Part shown: positions 33,347 to 43,086 of the stretch, piece by piece
How the letters are laid out: each line of letters starts with the position of its first letter
Position numbering within the stretch: the stretch's first letter is position 1
Assembly: GCA_046530765.1 (NCBI GenBank)
Contig: JBHEQS010000003.1
Coordinates: 62,001-126,000, forward strand
DNA length: 64,000 bases
Direction of reading: 5' to 3'
From: Arsenophonus sp046530765
Lineage (GTDB): Bacteria; Pseudomonadota; Gammaproteobacteria; Enterobacterales; Enterobacteriaceae
Program-made: the position numbers and the translations under genes
The notes under the pieces: generated by a model
The model's input: the letters and a program-made list of their open reading frames with translations, nothing else
Told to the model about the DNA's origin: nothing
Database searches by the model: none

Positions 33347-33400
33347 ATTACAATGTAAAATTTAAATTAATGAATACCAATTTAAATTTTACATTGTAAT
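33347..33400. repeat. Perfect inverted repeat, 22-bp stem, 10-nt loop
   Basis: 33347-33368 (ATTACAATGTAAAATTTAAA...) is the exact reverse complement of 33379-33400. It follows a less A+T-rich patch at 33305-33345 (including CCATGGCAATCAGAAGTC) of unknown origin. Confidence 0.85.
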
Positions 33401-33915
33401 GAAGTAAAAGATAATTTACAATTGTCATGATGAATTAAGTAAATTACATTGTATAATAGATAAAATATATCAAATACAAATTTAGCAAAATTATTCATAA
33501 TTTTCTCATAAAGAATTATTAAATCTCAATTTAATAAAATAATTTAATTGCATTTTAAATTAGATACATATGGTAACCACTCCACAAATAGTAATTATTG
33601 ATTTATTAATGGTAACATTATACCATGCAAATAGAAATTATTTTCTTACATTAATAAATAATTTATAATAATAAATAGTAAAACAGAGTTGAAAATTATC
33701 TTGTAGATTGCTTTTTTTTAAAAATAGCAATCTTTTAAAAATATTTAAAAATTATTATGATCCAATATTAATATTTTAGAAAAATTTCTACATAAGATTA
33801 GTGTATATATTGATAGAGAAAATATTTAAATTGGTTAATTAAAAGATGCAGATAGAGTTTTTAACTATCTTAAAAATATTGTTTAAATTTTAACTTATAA
33901 GTAATTAATACAAGT

Positions 33916-33956
33916 AAATCTAAAAATAATTAGATGATGTAATTATTTTTAGATTT
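33916..33956. repeat. Perfect inverted repeat, 17-bp stem, 7-nt loop
   Basis: AAATCTAAAAATAATTA pairs exactly with 33940-33956 around GATGATG. No gene is nearby. Confidence 0.8.
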
Positions 33957-36250
33957 GCGCTTGAAAAAGATATTTTATGGACTAGATAAATGCATGCAAA
34001 TTAGTCTATTGAGATATCTTGATAGACTCTGTCAAGATAAATATTAATGGTTGCAAAAAAAAATCGTTATTTATTACTAAATAACGATATAAAAACTATT
34101 AATCATTTATTAATAAATTAACGAAATACAGTATTACTTTGATACTTATTAAAAGTATTACTTATTTATAATCATAAATTACGTGATTATTATAGAAATA
34201 TTAAAAGATATAAGCAATATTTTATTTTCTGAGTAAAATTAACTGTTAAAAATAACAAGAAAGTTATATATACACTATTATCAAAAAATAAATAATGTTC
34301 ATGTAATTGATACACAACAATATTTGCTCAAATCTAATTGTAATAATTATTTACATGGTAACTAATATATATGGTTATTTGTTAAAAATAACGATATAAC
34401 AATTTATATAATCAAGAAACATTTTGGTCTAAATATGTTGTTTGTTAATAAAAAATAAAGATTCTAGTAGTGTTTAGTATTAGTGAACACATGAGTTAAT
34501 TTAGAAAAATGTAAGTTATTATAGATTACAAAAACTTATATACAAATAAAAAGAAATTATAGTAGGAAAAATTTAAACAGAAACTTAAAAAATAGTCTTT
34601 CTTAAGTGCATAGACACAGAAAGTATGTAATATATACAAGTTCATATTTAGAATGAAAACGTAGTAATAAATTTAAATGGTCAGCGTAATATGACTATAG
34701 ATATTAATCCAACAATTCTAAAAGTGTTTTAATTTAAAATATAAATTTATTTTATATAAAGATTTTAATACAAAAATACTAATAGTTTTATGCTTAATTA
34801 CCAAATTAAGCTCAATCATAAAAACCAATGCAATAAAGTTATCTGACTAGTATACTAATGTTTCTGTTTAAATATCTAAATATAAATGAAAAGTTTGATT
34901 AAATTAAAACCTATAAAGTATATATCAATTTTAATACAAATTGAATATTAAAAAATATTGAAAACAAAAATGATATTTACATTAATTTTAATATCTAAAT
35001 TTATAAGCAAATATTTAATTTTAAGTTATATTACAGATATGATCTATTTATATATTCTAATAAAATTGTTCTATCATTTAAAAAATATTAATTATAATAT
35101 AGATTGTAGAATCTGTTCGTATAGATTCTATCATATATATTTTGTTAAGTTGAATTAATACTAGACATTACAAATTTTGATTATAGCAACTAATTCAGCA
35201 ACATTATAAACAAATATTAAAGAACATTTAAAATATTTGTTAAAATAGATATAGAATATTTTGCATTGGATTTATTAAGAATTATTTAGTAAACATAAAA
35301 TATTTTTTATCTATAAAATATTCAATTATATTTAAATAACTTGCTTAAAACTTATATAAATATTTATAGTAAATAACAGAAATTTACAACTAAGAAATAT
35401 CTATCATTATTTTTAATGTATAAATATTTTATTATGTTATTAATGCACTAATATTTTTTTAAAAAAACTAAAAAAAATGTAGTTGTATCTATCACTTAAT
35501 TAAAATAATAGCTTATACATTGATGTTTTACTTTGCTTTATTATTTTGGTTTTAAGAAAATAAGTCATACTTTAAATTATAGTGAACAGTGGTTTTGTTT
35601 TGCGTATAAAATAATCAAAAAAAGTAATATTTTAATTTAAAAATTAATTTATAAAACTAATTAATTATTTTTATTGTCGTACAATATTTATTTAATAAAC
35701 TACTACTACTTAAATATTTATTATACTCTATTCTATAATAATTATTTATTATGCTATTTGTTAATGTATATATCTGATAAATACATTATATTATATATTT
35801 GCAATAGTAATCTAATACAATCTAATCTAATATAATTAATAAAATTATTATTCAACTAACTTATATAAAACTTAATCTTTTATTATAAAAAAATAATAAT
35901 TTTTTTAGAACAATAAAATGATAAGACTAAATTATTACGTAAATTAAATATTTTTATTAAGATCTTTATTTATTTTAAAATTATTAATTTAATAAAACGT
36001 GGTTTATATTTGATAGTAGCAATTATTGATAGATATTTTTAAAAGTTAAGCTCAATTAACGCAAATAAATTAATAATATATAAATAGTTTTATAAAGTTA
36101 ATAGATAAAACTTGGCACTAATAAAAATAATTTATTTCAAAATTTATAAAACACTCTTACATTTATATTAATTTGATTTTTATAAAAAGAATTAAGTGCA
36201 TTAAAATAATTTAAATGATTCTTGCCCAATTAAAGATAATAGTAGTATTT

Positions 36251-36280
36251 ATTTTTATTTATTTTTATTTATTTTTATTT
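36251..36280. repeat. 10-bp tandem repeat, three copies
   Basis: Three exact copies of ATTTTTATTT plus partial flanking copies. It lies about 0.9 kb upstream of dnaK and has no visible link to it. Confidence 0.8.
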
Positions 36281-37021
36281 ATAGTATTTAATTATAATTA
36301 ATTTAATATATCCCAATAAATTCTTTCTACATATAAATTCAATTATGATAAATTCCATTATGATAAAATATATAGTTATGCAACATACACTAGTTACTTC
36401 TCAATCAATAGAAATTTATTTACTATTTTAATTAGGCAATAATTAAATACGATAATATTCAATAATTTTTATATTAATAAAACCTTTATATATACATTTA
36501 GATTAACAAAATATTTGTGATAATAAAATTTTTTATTCAGTATGAGTGTTGACTTAATAAATTAATAATATAGGATTTAACATATAATTATAAAATAAAG
36601 ATTTATTATTATTTTCTTTATATTGCTTAAACAAAGTGCGCAATGTAGTATATCAATTAGAATGTCAAGTAATAATTTTAATTACATCGTATAAGCATTT
36701 TGGAATTTTTTAATAAAATATAATTAAATAGAACAAAAAAATAGTATTTTATCTGCTAACTCTTGATATAATAAAATTAAAATTATGAATTATAAATATT
36801 TATAAAATTGTGACAATATTGAAGATATAAATCTGATTGATTTAAATTAATAATATTATTTAAACTCAGATATTATTATCTATATTATTTATGCATATTA
36901 TTCAATAAGATATAAATTAATATATTCTATTACGTTTTACATAAAACAATCATAATAAATTCTGTTTTATTAAAAATAAAAATTATAATAACTTATAATA
37001 TAAAAATATTTTTACTTTCCA

Positions 37022-37050
37022 CTTGATGAATATTTTTATGTCCCCATTTA
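37022..37050 (+). promoter_or_regulatory. Sigma-32 (heat-shock) promoter of dnaKJ
   Basis: CTTGAT (37022-37027) and CCCCATTTA (37042-37050) are separated by 14 nt. They match the sigma-32 consensus and, from memory, the E. coli dnaK P1 promoter almost base for base in both boxes. The spacer has changed to A+T-rich sequence. The transcript leader would be about 160 nt. The gene-free DNA around it has no comparable G+C cluster, which argues for selection on the promoter. Confidence 0.85.
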
Positions 37051-37219
37051 AATGAAAATATAGTTACCAATAAGATAAGAAATGTCAATTTATTTATAAC
37101 CTGTCACAATGTATTTAATTTGGTAGATTTTTTAAATCAGTAAATCTCTCAAAAGTTCATTGAGATTCATGTTAGATTGGTAACTAGATTAGTTAAGAAT
37201 TCCATTTGGAGGATTTTAG

Positions 37220-39151
37220 ATGGGTAAAATTATTGGGATTGATCTAGGTACAACTAACTCTTGTGTAGCTATTATGGATGGATCAACTGCAAGAGTATTA
37301 GAAAACAGCGAGGGTGATCGCACAACTCCTTCTGTTATTGCTTATACTCAAGATGGTGAAATTCTTGTTGGGCAACCAGCTAAAAGGCAAGCAGTGACTA
37401 ATCCACAAAATACACTTTTCGCAATTAAGCGTTTAATTGGCCGTCGTTTTGAAGATGAAGAAGTTCAACGTGACGTTTCTATTATGCCTTATAAAATTAT
37501 TTCAGCAGATAATGGTGATGCTTGGTTAGACGTTAATGGGAAGAAAACAGCTCCTCCTCAAATTTCAGCTGAAGTTCTTAAAAAAATGAAAAAAACAGCA
37601 GAAGATTATCTAGGTGAGTCAGTTAGCGAAGCTGTTATTACCGTTCCGGCTTATTTTAATGATACTCAGCGTCAAGCAACTAAAGATGCAGGACGAATTG
37701 CTGGTTTAGATGTAAAACGTATTATCAATGAACCAACAGCAGCGGCATTGGCATACGGCTTAGATCGTGAAGTTGGGAACCGTACTATTGCTGTATATGA
37801 CTTAGGTGGTGGTACTTTTGATATTTCAATTATTGAAATTGATGAAGTTGATGCTGAAAAAACTTATGAAGTACTTGCAACAAATGGTGATACTCACTTA
37901 GGTGGTGAAGATTTTGATAATCGTTTGATAAATTATCTTGTTGATGAATTTAAAAAAGAGAAAAATTTTGATCTAAGAAACGATCCATTAGCGATGCAGC
38001 GCTTAAAAGAGGCATCAGAGAAAGCAAAAATTGAACTATCTTCTGCTCAACAAACAGATGTTAATTTACCTTATATTACTGCTGATGCAAGTGGGCCAAA
38101 GCATATGCATATTAAAATGACTAGAGCAAAACTTGAGTCATTAGTTGAGGATTTAGTTAAAAACTCAATGGAGCCATTAAAAATTGCACTCCAGGATGCA
38201 GGATTAAATATTAGTGATATAAATGACGTAATTTTAGTTGGCGGTCAGACTCGTATGCCAATGGTACAAAAAGCAGTTGCTGATTTTTTTGGTAAAGAAC
38301 CTAGAAAAGATATTAACCCTGATGAAGCTGTTGCTATTGGTGCGGCAGTACAAGGTGGAGTATTAGCAGGTGATGTTAAAGATGTTTTATTACTTGATGT
38401 AACTCCGCTATCTTTAGGTATTGAAACAATGGGAGGCGTAATGACACCATTAATTAGTAAAAATACCACAATTCCAACTAAACATAGTCAGGTATTTTCG
38501 ACGGCAGAAGATAACCAATCTGCAGTAACTATTCATGTCTTACAAGGTGAACGCAAACGATCAAATGATAATAAATCATTGGGACAGTTTAATTTGGACG
38601 GAATTCAAGCTGCACCTCGCGGTATACCTCAAATTGAAGTTACTTTTGATATTGATGTTGATGGTATTTTACATGTATCTGCCAAAGATAAGAATACTGG
38701 GCGCGAACAGAAGATTACTATTAAAGCATCTTCTGGCCTGAAAGAAGATGAAATCAAAAAAATGGTAAGAGATGCAGAGGAAAATGCAGAAGCAGATATT
38801 AAATTTGAACAGTTAGTTCAGATACGCAATCAGGCTGATCAATTAATTCATGGTACTCGTAAGCAAATTGAAGAAGCAGCTAATAAATTACCTATTGATG
38901 ATAAAATTAACATAGAGAAAACAATTTCTGAATTAGAAACAGCTGTAAAAGGCGAAAATAAAGCTTTAATTGAAGAGAAAATTCAAGCTTTAATTCAAAC
39001 TTCAACAAAGTTGCTTGAGTTAGCACAAAGACAAGCTCAAACTGGCCCTACAGAAGATACGGTAACTGGAAATAATAATGCAAAACAAAATGATAATGTT
39101 GTTGATGCTGAATTTGAAGAAGTAAACGAAAAGGATAAAGATAAAAAATAA
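37220..39151 (+). CDS. dnaK: Chaperone protein DnaK (Hsp70)
   Basis: ATP-driven chaperone working with DnaJ and GrpE. The 643 residues (E. coli 638) include the ATPase domain with GIDLGTTNSCVA (5-16), NEPTAAALAYGLD, VYDLGGGTFDISI (about 193) and LVGGQTRMPMV (about 340). The linker is DVLLLDVTPLSLGIE (about 388). The substrate-binding domain follows, with a helical lid and the conserved acidic tail DAEFEEVNEKDKDKK. The ATG is preceded by GGAGG at good distance. Promoter and gene are both highly conserved. dnaK is commonly overproduced in insect endosymbionts to buffer destabilised proteins; that use here is inference. No grpE is in the window. dnaKJ is inverted relative to rpsT-ribF-ileS compared with E. 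coli. Confidence 0.99.
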   Translation: MGKIIGIDLGTTNSCVAIMDGSTARVLENSEGDRTTPSVIAYTQDGEILVGQPAKRQAVTNPQNTLFAIKRLIGRRFEDEEVQRDVSIMPYKIISADNGDAWLDVNGKKTAPPQISAEVLKKMKKTAEDYLGESVSEAVITVPAYFNDTQRQATKDAGRIAGLDVKRIINEPTAAALAYGLDREVGNRTIAVYDLGGGTFDISIIEIDEVDAEKTYEVLATNGDTHLGGEDFDNRLINYLVDEFKKEKNFDLRNDPLAMQRLKEASEKAKIELSSAQQTDVNLPYITADASGPKHMHIKMTRAKLESLVEDLVKNSMEPLKIALQDAGLNISDINDVILVGGQTRMPMVQKAVADFFGKEPRKDINPDEAVAIGAAVQGGVLAGDVKDVLLLDVTPLSLGIETMGGVMTPLISKNTTIPTKHSQVFSTAEDNQSAVTIHVLQGERKRSNDNKSLGQFNLDGIQAAPRGIPQIEVTFDIDVDGILHVSAKDKNTGREQKITIKASSGLKEDEIKKMVRDAEENAEADIKFEQLVQIRNQADQLIHGTRKQIEEAANKLPIDDKINIEKTISELETAVKGENKALIEEKIQALIQTSTKLLELAQRQAQTGPTEDTVTGNNNAKQNDNVVDAEFEEVNEKDKDKK

Positions 39152-39217
39152 TGACCTTTATTTAGGCGCATGGCAAAGGTATTAATGATGTCTCCTCTAT
39201 GTTAATAAACCGAGAAG

Positions 39218-39245
39218 ACGGGCGTGTAGTTATATCAACGCCCGT
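39218..39245 (+). promoter_or_regulatory. G+C-rich hairpin in the dnaK-dnaJ spacer
   Basis: ACGGGCGT (39218-39225) pairs exactly with ACGCCCGT (39238-39245) around a 12-nt loop. It is the most G+C-rich motif outside coding DNA in the window. No T-run follows (TATGTGTG), so it is more likely a leaky terminator, RNA-stability or translation-control element setting the dnaK to dnaJ ratio than a full stop. Confidence 0.7.
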
Positions 39246-39271
39246 TATGTGTGTTAATGGTAAAATAAATA

Positions 39272-40411
39272 ATGGCAAAAAGAGATTATTATCAAATTTT
39301 AGGTGTTAATAAAACGTCTGATGAAAAAGAGATTAAAAAAGCATATAAGCGACTAGCAATGAGATATCATCCAGACCGCAATCATGGTGATAAAGAAGCA
39401 GAAAGCAAGTTTAAAGAAATTAAAGAAGCTTATGAAATTTTAACTAATGCACAAAAACGCGCCGCTTATGATCAGTATGGGCACGCAGCTTTTGAACAAG
39501 GCGGAATTGGTAATGGGTTTGGGGATTCCTTTACTTCTAGTTCTGATTTTAGTGATATTTTTGGTGATGTATTTGGTGATATTTTTGGAGGAGGAAGCAG
39601 ACGTCAACGGTCATCTAGAGGCTCAGATCTTCAATACAAAATAACATTAACTTTAGAAGAAGCTGTTCGTGGTATTAGTAAAAAAATTCGTATTCCAACT
39701 TTAGAAAAATGTAATGTTTGTAATGGAAATGGCGCAAAACCAGGTACAAAACCAGAAAACTGCCAAACTTGTCGTGGATTAGGACAAATTCAGATTCGAC
39801 AAGGATTTTTTGCAGTTCAGCAAACATGCCCATCTTGTCATGGGAGTTCTAAAACAATTAAAGAACCTTGCATTAAATGTCATGGTAATGGTAGGGTAGA
39901 AAAATATAAAACTTTATCAGTAAAAATTCCATCAGGTGTTAATATTGGAGATAGAATACGATTGCATGGAGAAGGAGAGGCTGGAAAAAATGGCGCATCT
40001 AACGGTGATCTATACGTTCAAATTGATGTAGAAAGACATGATATATTTCAAAGAGATGATAATAACTTATATTGCGAAATACCAATTAATTTTGCTATTG
40101 CTGCACTTGGCGGTGAAATTGATGTACCGACACTTAATGGTCGGGTAAGTCTAAAAATTCCAGCAGAAACACAAACGGGAAAGGTTTTTCGAATGAAAGG
40201 AAAAGGTGTTTGGAATGTTCGTAGTGGCATAACTGGTGATTTAATGTGTCGTATTATGGTAGAAACCCCTGTTAGACTAAATGAAAAACAAAAAGCGTTA
40301 TTAAAAGAATTTGGTAAATTATTGAGTGATGAAGGTGATGATAAAAATAGCCCTCGTTCAAAGAATTTTTTAGATAATGTGAAAAAGTTTTTTGACGATC
40401 TGACAAAATAA
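39272..40411 (+). CDS. dnaJ: Chaperone protein DnaJ (Hsp40)
   Basis: Delivers substrates to DnaK and stimulates its ATPase. The 379 residues include a J-domain (1-70) with the essential HPD at 33-35, a Gly/Phe-rich linker (about 75-110), and the zinc-finger domain with four CxxC motifs (Cys147/150, 164/167, 186/189, 200/203). The C-terminal substrate-binding barrels follow. The third zinc repeat reads CPSCHGSS instead of the usual CxxCxGxG, so its last Gly is Ser. All eight cysteines remain. It starts with ATG 120 nt after dnaK. The upstream sequence has no strong Shine-Dalgarno, so translation may be weak. Confidence 0.98.
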   Translation: MAKRDYYQILGVNKTSDEKEIKKAYKRLAMRYHPDRNHGDKEAESKFKEIKEAYEILTNAQKRAAYDQYGHAAFEQGGIGNGFGDSFTSSSDFSDIFGDVFGDIFGGGSRRQRSSRGSDLQYKITLTLEEAVRGISKKIRIPTLEKCNVCNGNGAKPGTKPENCQTCRGLGQIQIRQGFFAVQQTCPSCHGSSKTIKEPCIKCHGNGRVEKYKTLSVKIPSGVNIGDRIRLHGEGEAGKNGASNGDLYVQIDVERHDIFQRDDNNLYCEIPINFAIAALGGEIDVPTLNGRVSLKIPAETQTGKVFRMKGKGVWNVRSGITGDLMCRIMVETPVRLNEKQKALLKEFGKLLSDEGDDKNSPRSKNFLDNVKKFFDDLTK

Positions 40412-42093
40412 TTATATTGATATAAATTTAAATTTTTATAAATTAATTACTATCTATTATTTTTGTTAATTTTAAAAAAAATATATAAAATTAATTTAGT
40501 AAAATTTATATAAATAATATTTTAAATTTTTAAGATTAATATTGCATGTTTTATATAAATTTGTTTTGTTTTGTTTTGTTTTGTTTTAAATAAATTATGA
40601 AAAATTGTTAAATTAACTACATGAGAATAAAAAAAATAATTTTTAAAAAATTAATTAAATACAACAGAATTATAAACGTTATTTGATAAATGAATTCTTT
40701 AATAATTAAATATTTAATTGTAAAATTTTAATTGCAGTTAGCTATAAATAATAAATTTATTGATGTAATTAGTTAAAAACTATTATATTAATAATAATTA
40801 AATTAAAAATATTTGATAGAAAATTTATATCTATTTGTAATTTGAATGACATTCAGAAAAAATTCTAATGTTTAAAAGCAAAACTTAACTTTTTTAATAT
40901 TATGAAATATATTAAAAAATAATAATTATTTATTCTAAAATATAAAATTTTAGTAAATTGTATACTGTAAAATCCTAATTAAACTAACTTAAATAATAAA
41001 TATAGAAATATAAGTAAAGTAAGACTAAAACATAAGAATAATAATGTTTTAAATATAAAAAATATAAAATTATAATAATATTATCAACATAATAAGAAAA
41101 ATTAAACATTAGCAAATTAAATTAAATACTTTAGTATTTTAAAGAAAATAAATAATTTTATTAATTTAAATATATATAATTATATTATTTTTTATAGTAA
41201 TTGCGCAATGAAAAAATAAAGATAAAATAATCAAATTATCGACTAATAAACTTAAATACAAATATAAATTAAAATAAAATTAAAAATATGATTATCACAA
41301 AAATTTCTATTATATTAAAATTAATCATATGAAATTCATTTTATAAAATTTTATAATTATTTATTATCTATGAGATATTTTTTATATAATTTGTATTATG
41401 ACAATCAATATTATTCTTACATCAGATATCTGTTAGTAATATATTAAACTAACTCTATTTCATATCTAATATATTATGATATTGGTTATCGTTGACTATT
41501 AAATGGTGTATCTATGTTCAGATTAATTATTAAATTACTATATTATAAATAATATATTTTTGAAGTAATTAAAGTTATTATTTTGTTACTATTTATTTCA
41601 AATTAAATACAAGTAAATATATTTATACTTATCTGAGATAATAACAATGCCAACAAATTATCTGCTTACTTCTTGCAATATCTATATTGCTACTTGGTTT
41701 TTTAGAATTATAGTTTGATGTTATCAAAATATAATTTATTAATGAACATTAATAAAACAGAACTAATAATTTATAAGTAAATACACTTAATATAAATAAA
41801 TTTAAAAAAAATAACAACTATTACTAAATATGGTAACGATTTAAATAAATTAAATAACAAGACTACTAAAACAATAAGTAACTAATATAAAGTTATTGTG
41901 AAATTTATAATAGACACATATATAAATACGGTGCTTAAAATATAAATTTAATTAATATTTTAAGTATTAAGAAACTTCAATATCTGAAATGAATAACTTT
42001 TTATTGCTAATTAATTAATTTTATAATTTTCATATTAAAAAATAACATTAGAACTTTAGTTTCTATTGTGATATTAATTTAGATGTTATCTAA
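40412..42093. other. Gene-free A+T-rich region between dnaJ and asnA
   Basis: No coding region is recognisable. dnaJ (plus) and asnA (minus) converge here. A TTGTT array lies at 40561-40587. I see no convincing terminator after dnaJ; the sequence just after its stop is only weakly self-complementary. Confidence 0.6.
40561..40587. repeat. Pentanucleotide repeat (TTGTT)x5
   Basis: Five exact TTGTT copies plus TT. It lies 150 bp downstream of dnaJ, in non-coding DNA. Confidence 0.85.
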
Positions 42094-43086
42094 TTATAAT
42101 ATATTAGAAATAGTAGCATAAATTTCTTGTGACCATACACTGCACTGGACTTCCCCAATATGATTTTTTTGAAGAAGTAACATTACTAAACGAGATTGTC
42201 CAATACCGCCACCTATTGTTTGTGGCATTTGACCTTTTATTAAAGATTGGTGCCACTCAAAATATACTCTATCTTCATCACCAGTAATAGCTAATTGATA
42301 CATAAGTATCTCTTTATTAACGCGAATACCCATTGAAGAAATTTCAAATGCATCATGTAATATATGATTCCAAACAATAATATCACCGTTTAAACCTATA
42401 TATCCATCACTGTTAGGTGATGTCCAATCATCATAATCAGGAGCACGTATATCATGAGAAAAGCCATTCGATAATTTTCCACCAATTCCAATAATAAAAA
42501 CTGCATTTAATTCTTTAGTTATTTCACGTTCTCTTTCCTTAGGATCAAGATTAGGATAACGTTGTAATAGTTCTTCACTATGAATAAAGTGAATTTGTTC
42601 AGGCAACAATGGTTCCAAATTAAATTCTATGCTAACAGTTTTTTCTGTTTCCTTTATTGCTTGATAAATTTTAATTACAGTCTGTTTTAAATAATCAAGA
42701 GATCGCTCATTTTTAAATATTACTTTTTCCCAATCCCACTGATCTACAAATACAGAATGAATTGGCGTTAAACAGTCTTCGTCAGGACGTAGTGCTTTCA
42801 TATTGGCATATAGCCCTTGTCCTGGTTTAAAATTAAAAATACCTAATGTTTTGCGTTTCCATTTTGCTAATGAATGTACAACTTCAAAAATAAAATCTGG
42901 CATAGACTTTATTTTAACTTTCACTGCTTTTTCATAACCAGTCAGATTATCTTGAACTCCATCACCGAAACGACTTAAGATAGGCGCTTGAACTTCAATT
43001 AAAGACAACTTTTTTTCTAAAATATAAGAAAAAAAAGACTTAACAAAACTAATTTGTTGTTGTTTTTCTACGAATGACTTTTCCAC
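42094..43086 (-). CDS. asnA: Aspartate-ammonia ligase (asparagine synthetase A)
   Basis: Makes asparagine from aspartate, ammonia and ATP; class II aminoacyl-tRNA-synthetase-like fold. With the GTG start at 43084-43086 the protein has 330 residues, exactly the E. coli length, and begins EKSFVEKQQQISFVK against E. coli KTAYIAKQRQISFVK. GGAG (43092-43095) lies five nt upstream. An in-frame ATG 13 codons earlier (43125) would add a tail absent from the family and has no ribosome-binding site. Conserved runs include LIEVQAPILSR, EVVHSLAKWKR, MKALRPDED, RAPDYDDW, GLNGDI and MPQTIGGGIGQSRL. It is an isolated gene with large empty regions on both sides. Confidence 0.96.
   Translation of the reverse strand: MEKSFVEKQQQISFVKSFFSYILEKKLSLIEVQAPILSRFGDGVQDNLTGYEKAVKVKIKSMPDFIFEVVHSLAKWKRKTLGIFNFKPGQGLYANMKALRPDEDCLTPIHSVFVDQWDWEKVIFKNERSLDYLKQTVIKIYQAIKETEKTVSIEFNLEPLLPEQIHFIHSEELLQRYPNLDPKEREREITKELNAVFIIGIGGKLSNGFSHDIRAPDYDDWTSPNSDGYIGLNGDIIVWNHILHDAFEISSMGIRVNKEILMYQLAITGDEDRVYFEWHQSLIKGQMPQTIGGGIGQSRLVMLLLQKNHIGEVQCSVWSQEIYATISNIL

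Larger units (their letters stand above)
30692..37021. other. Gene-free A+T-rich region of 6.3 kb with hairpins
   Basis: Beyond the rpsT terminator I find no gene. An open frame at 34958-35158 (plus) is low-complexity and matches nothing. Listed separately: perfect inverted repeats at 31989-32047, 32373-32412, 33347-33400 and 33916-33956, and a 10-bp tandem repeat at 36251-36280. A smaller hairpin is ATCGTTATTTA (about 34062-34089). No trace is visible of the nhaA/nhaR genes that lie between dnaJ and rpsT in E. coli. Confidence 0.6.

Noticed and set aside
34958..35158. Open frame of 66 codons, plus strand
   Set aside because: Low-complexity Ile/Leu/Tyr-rich translation, no good ribosome-binding site and no homology recognised.
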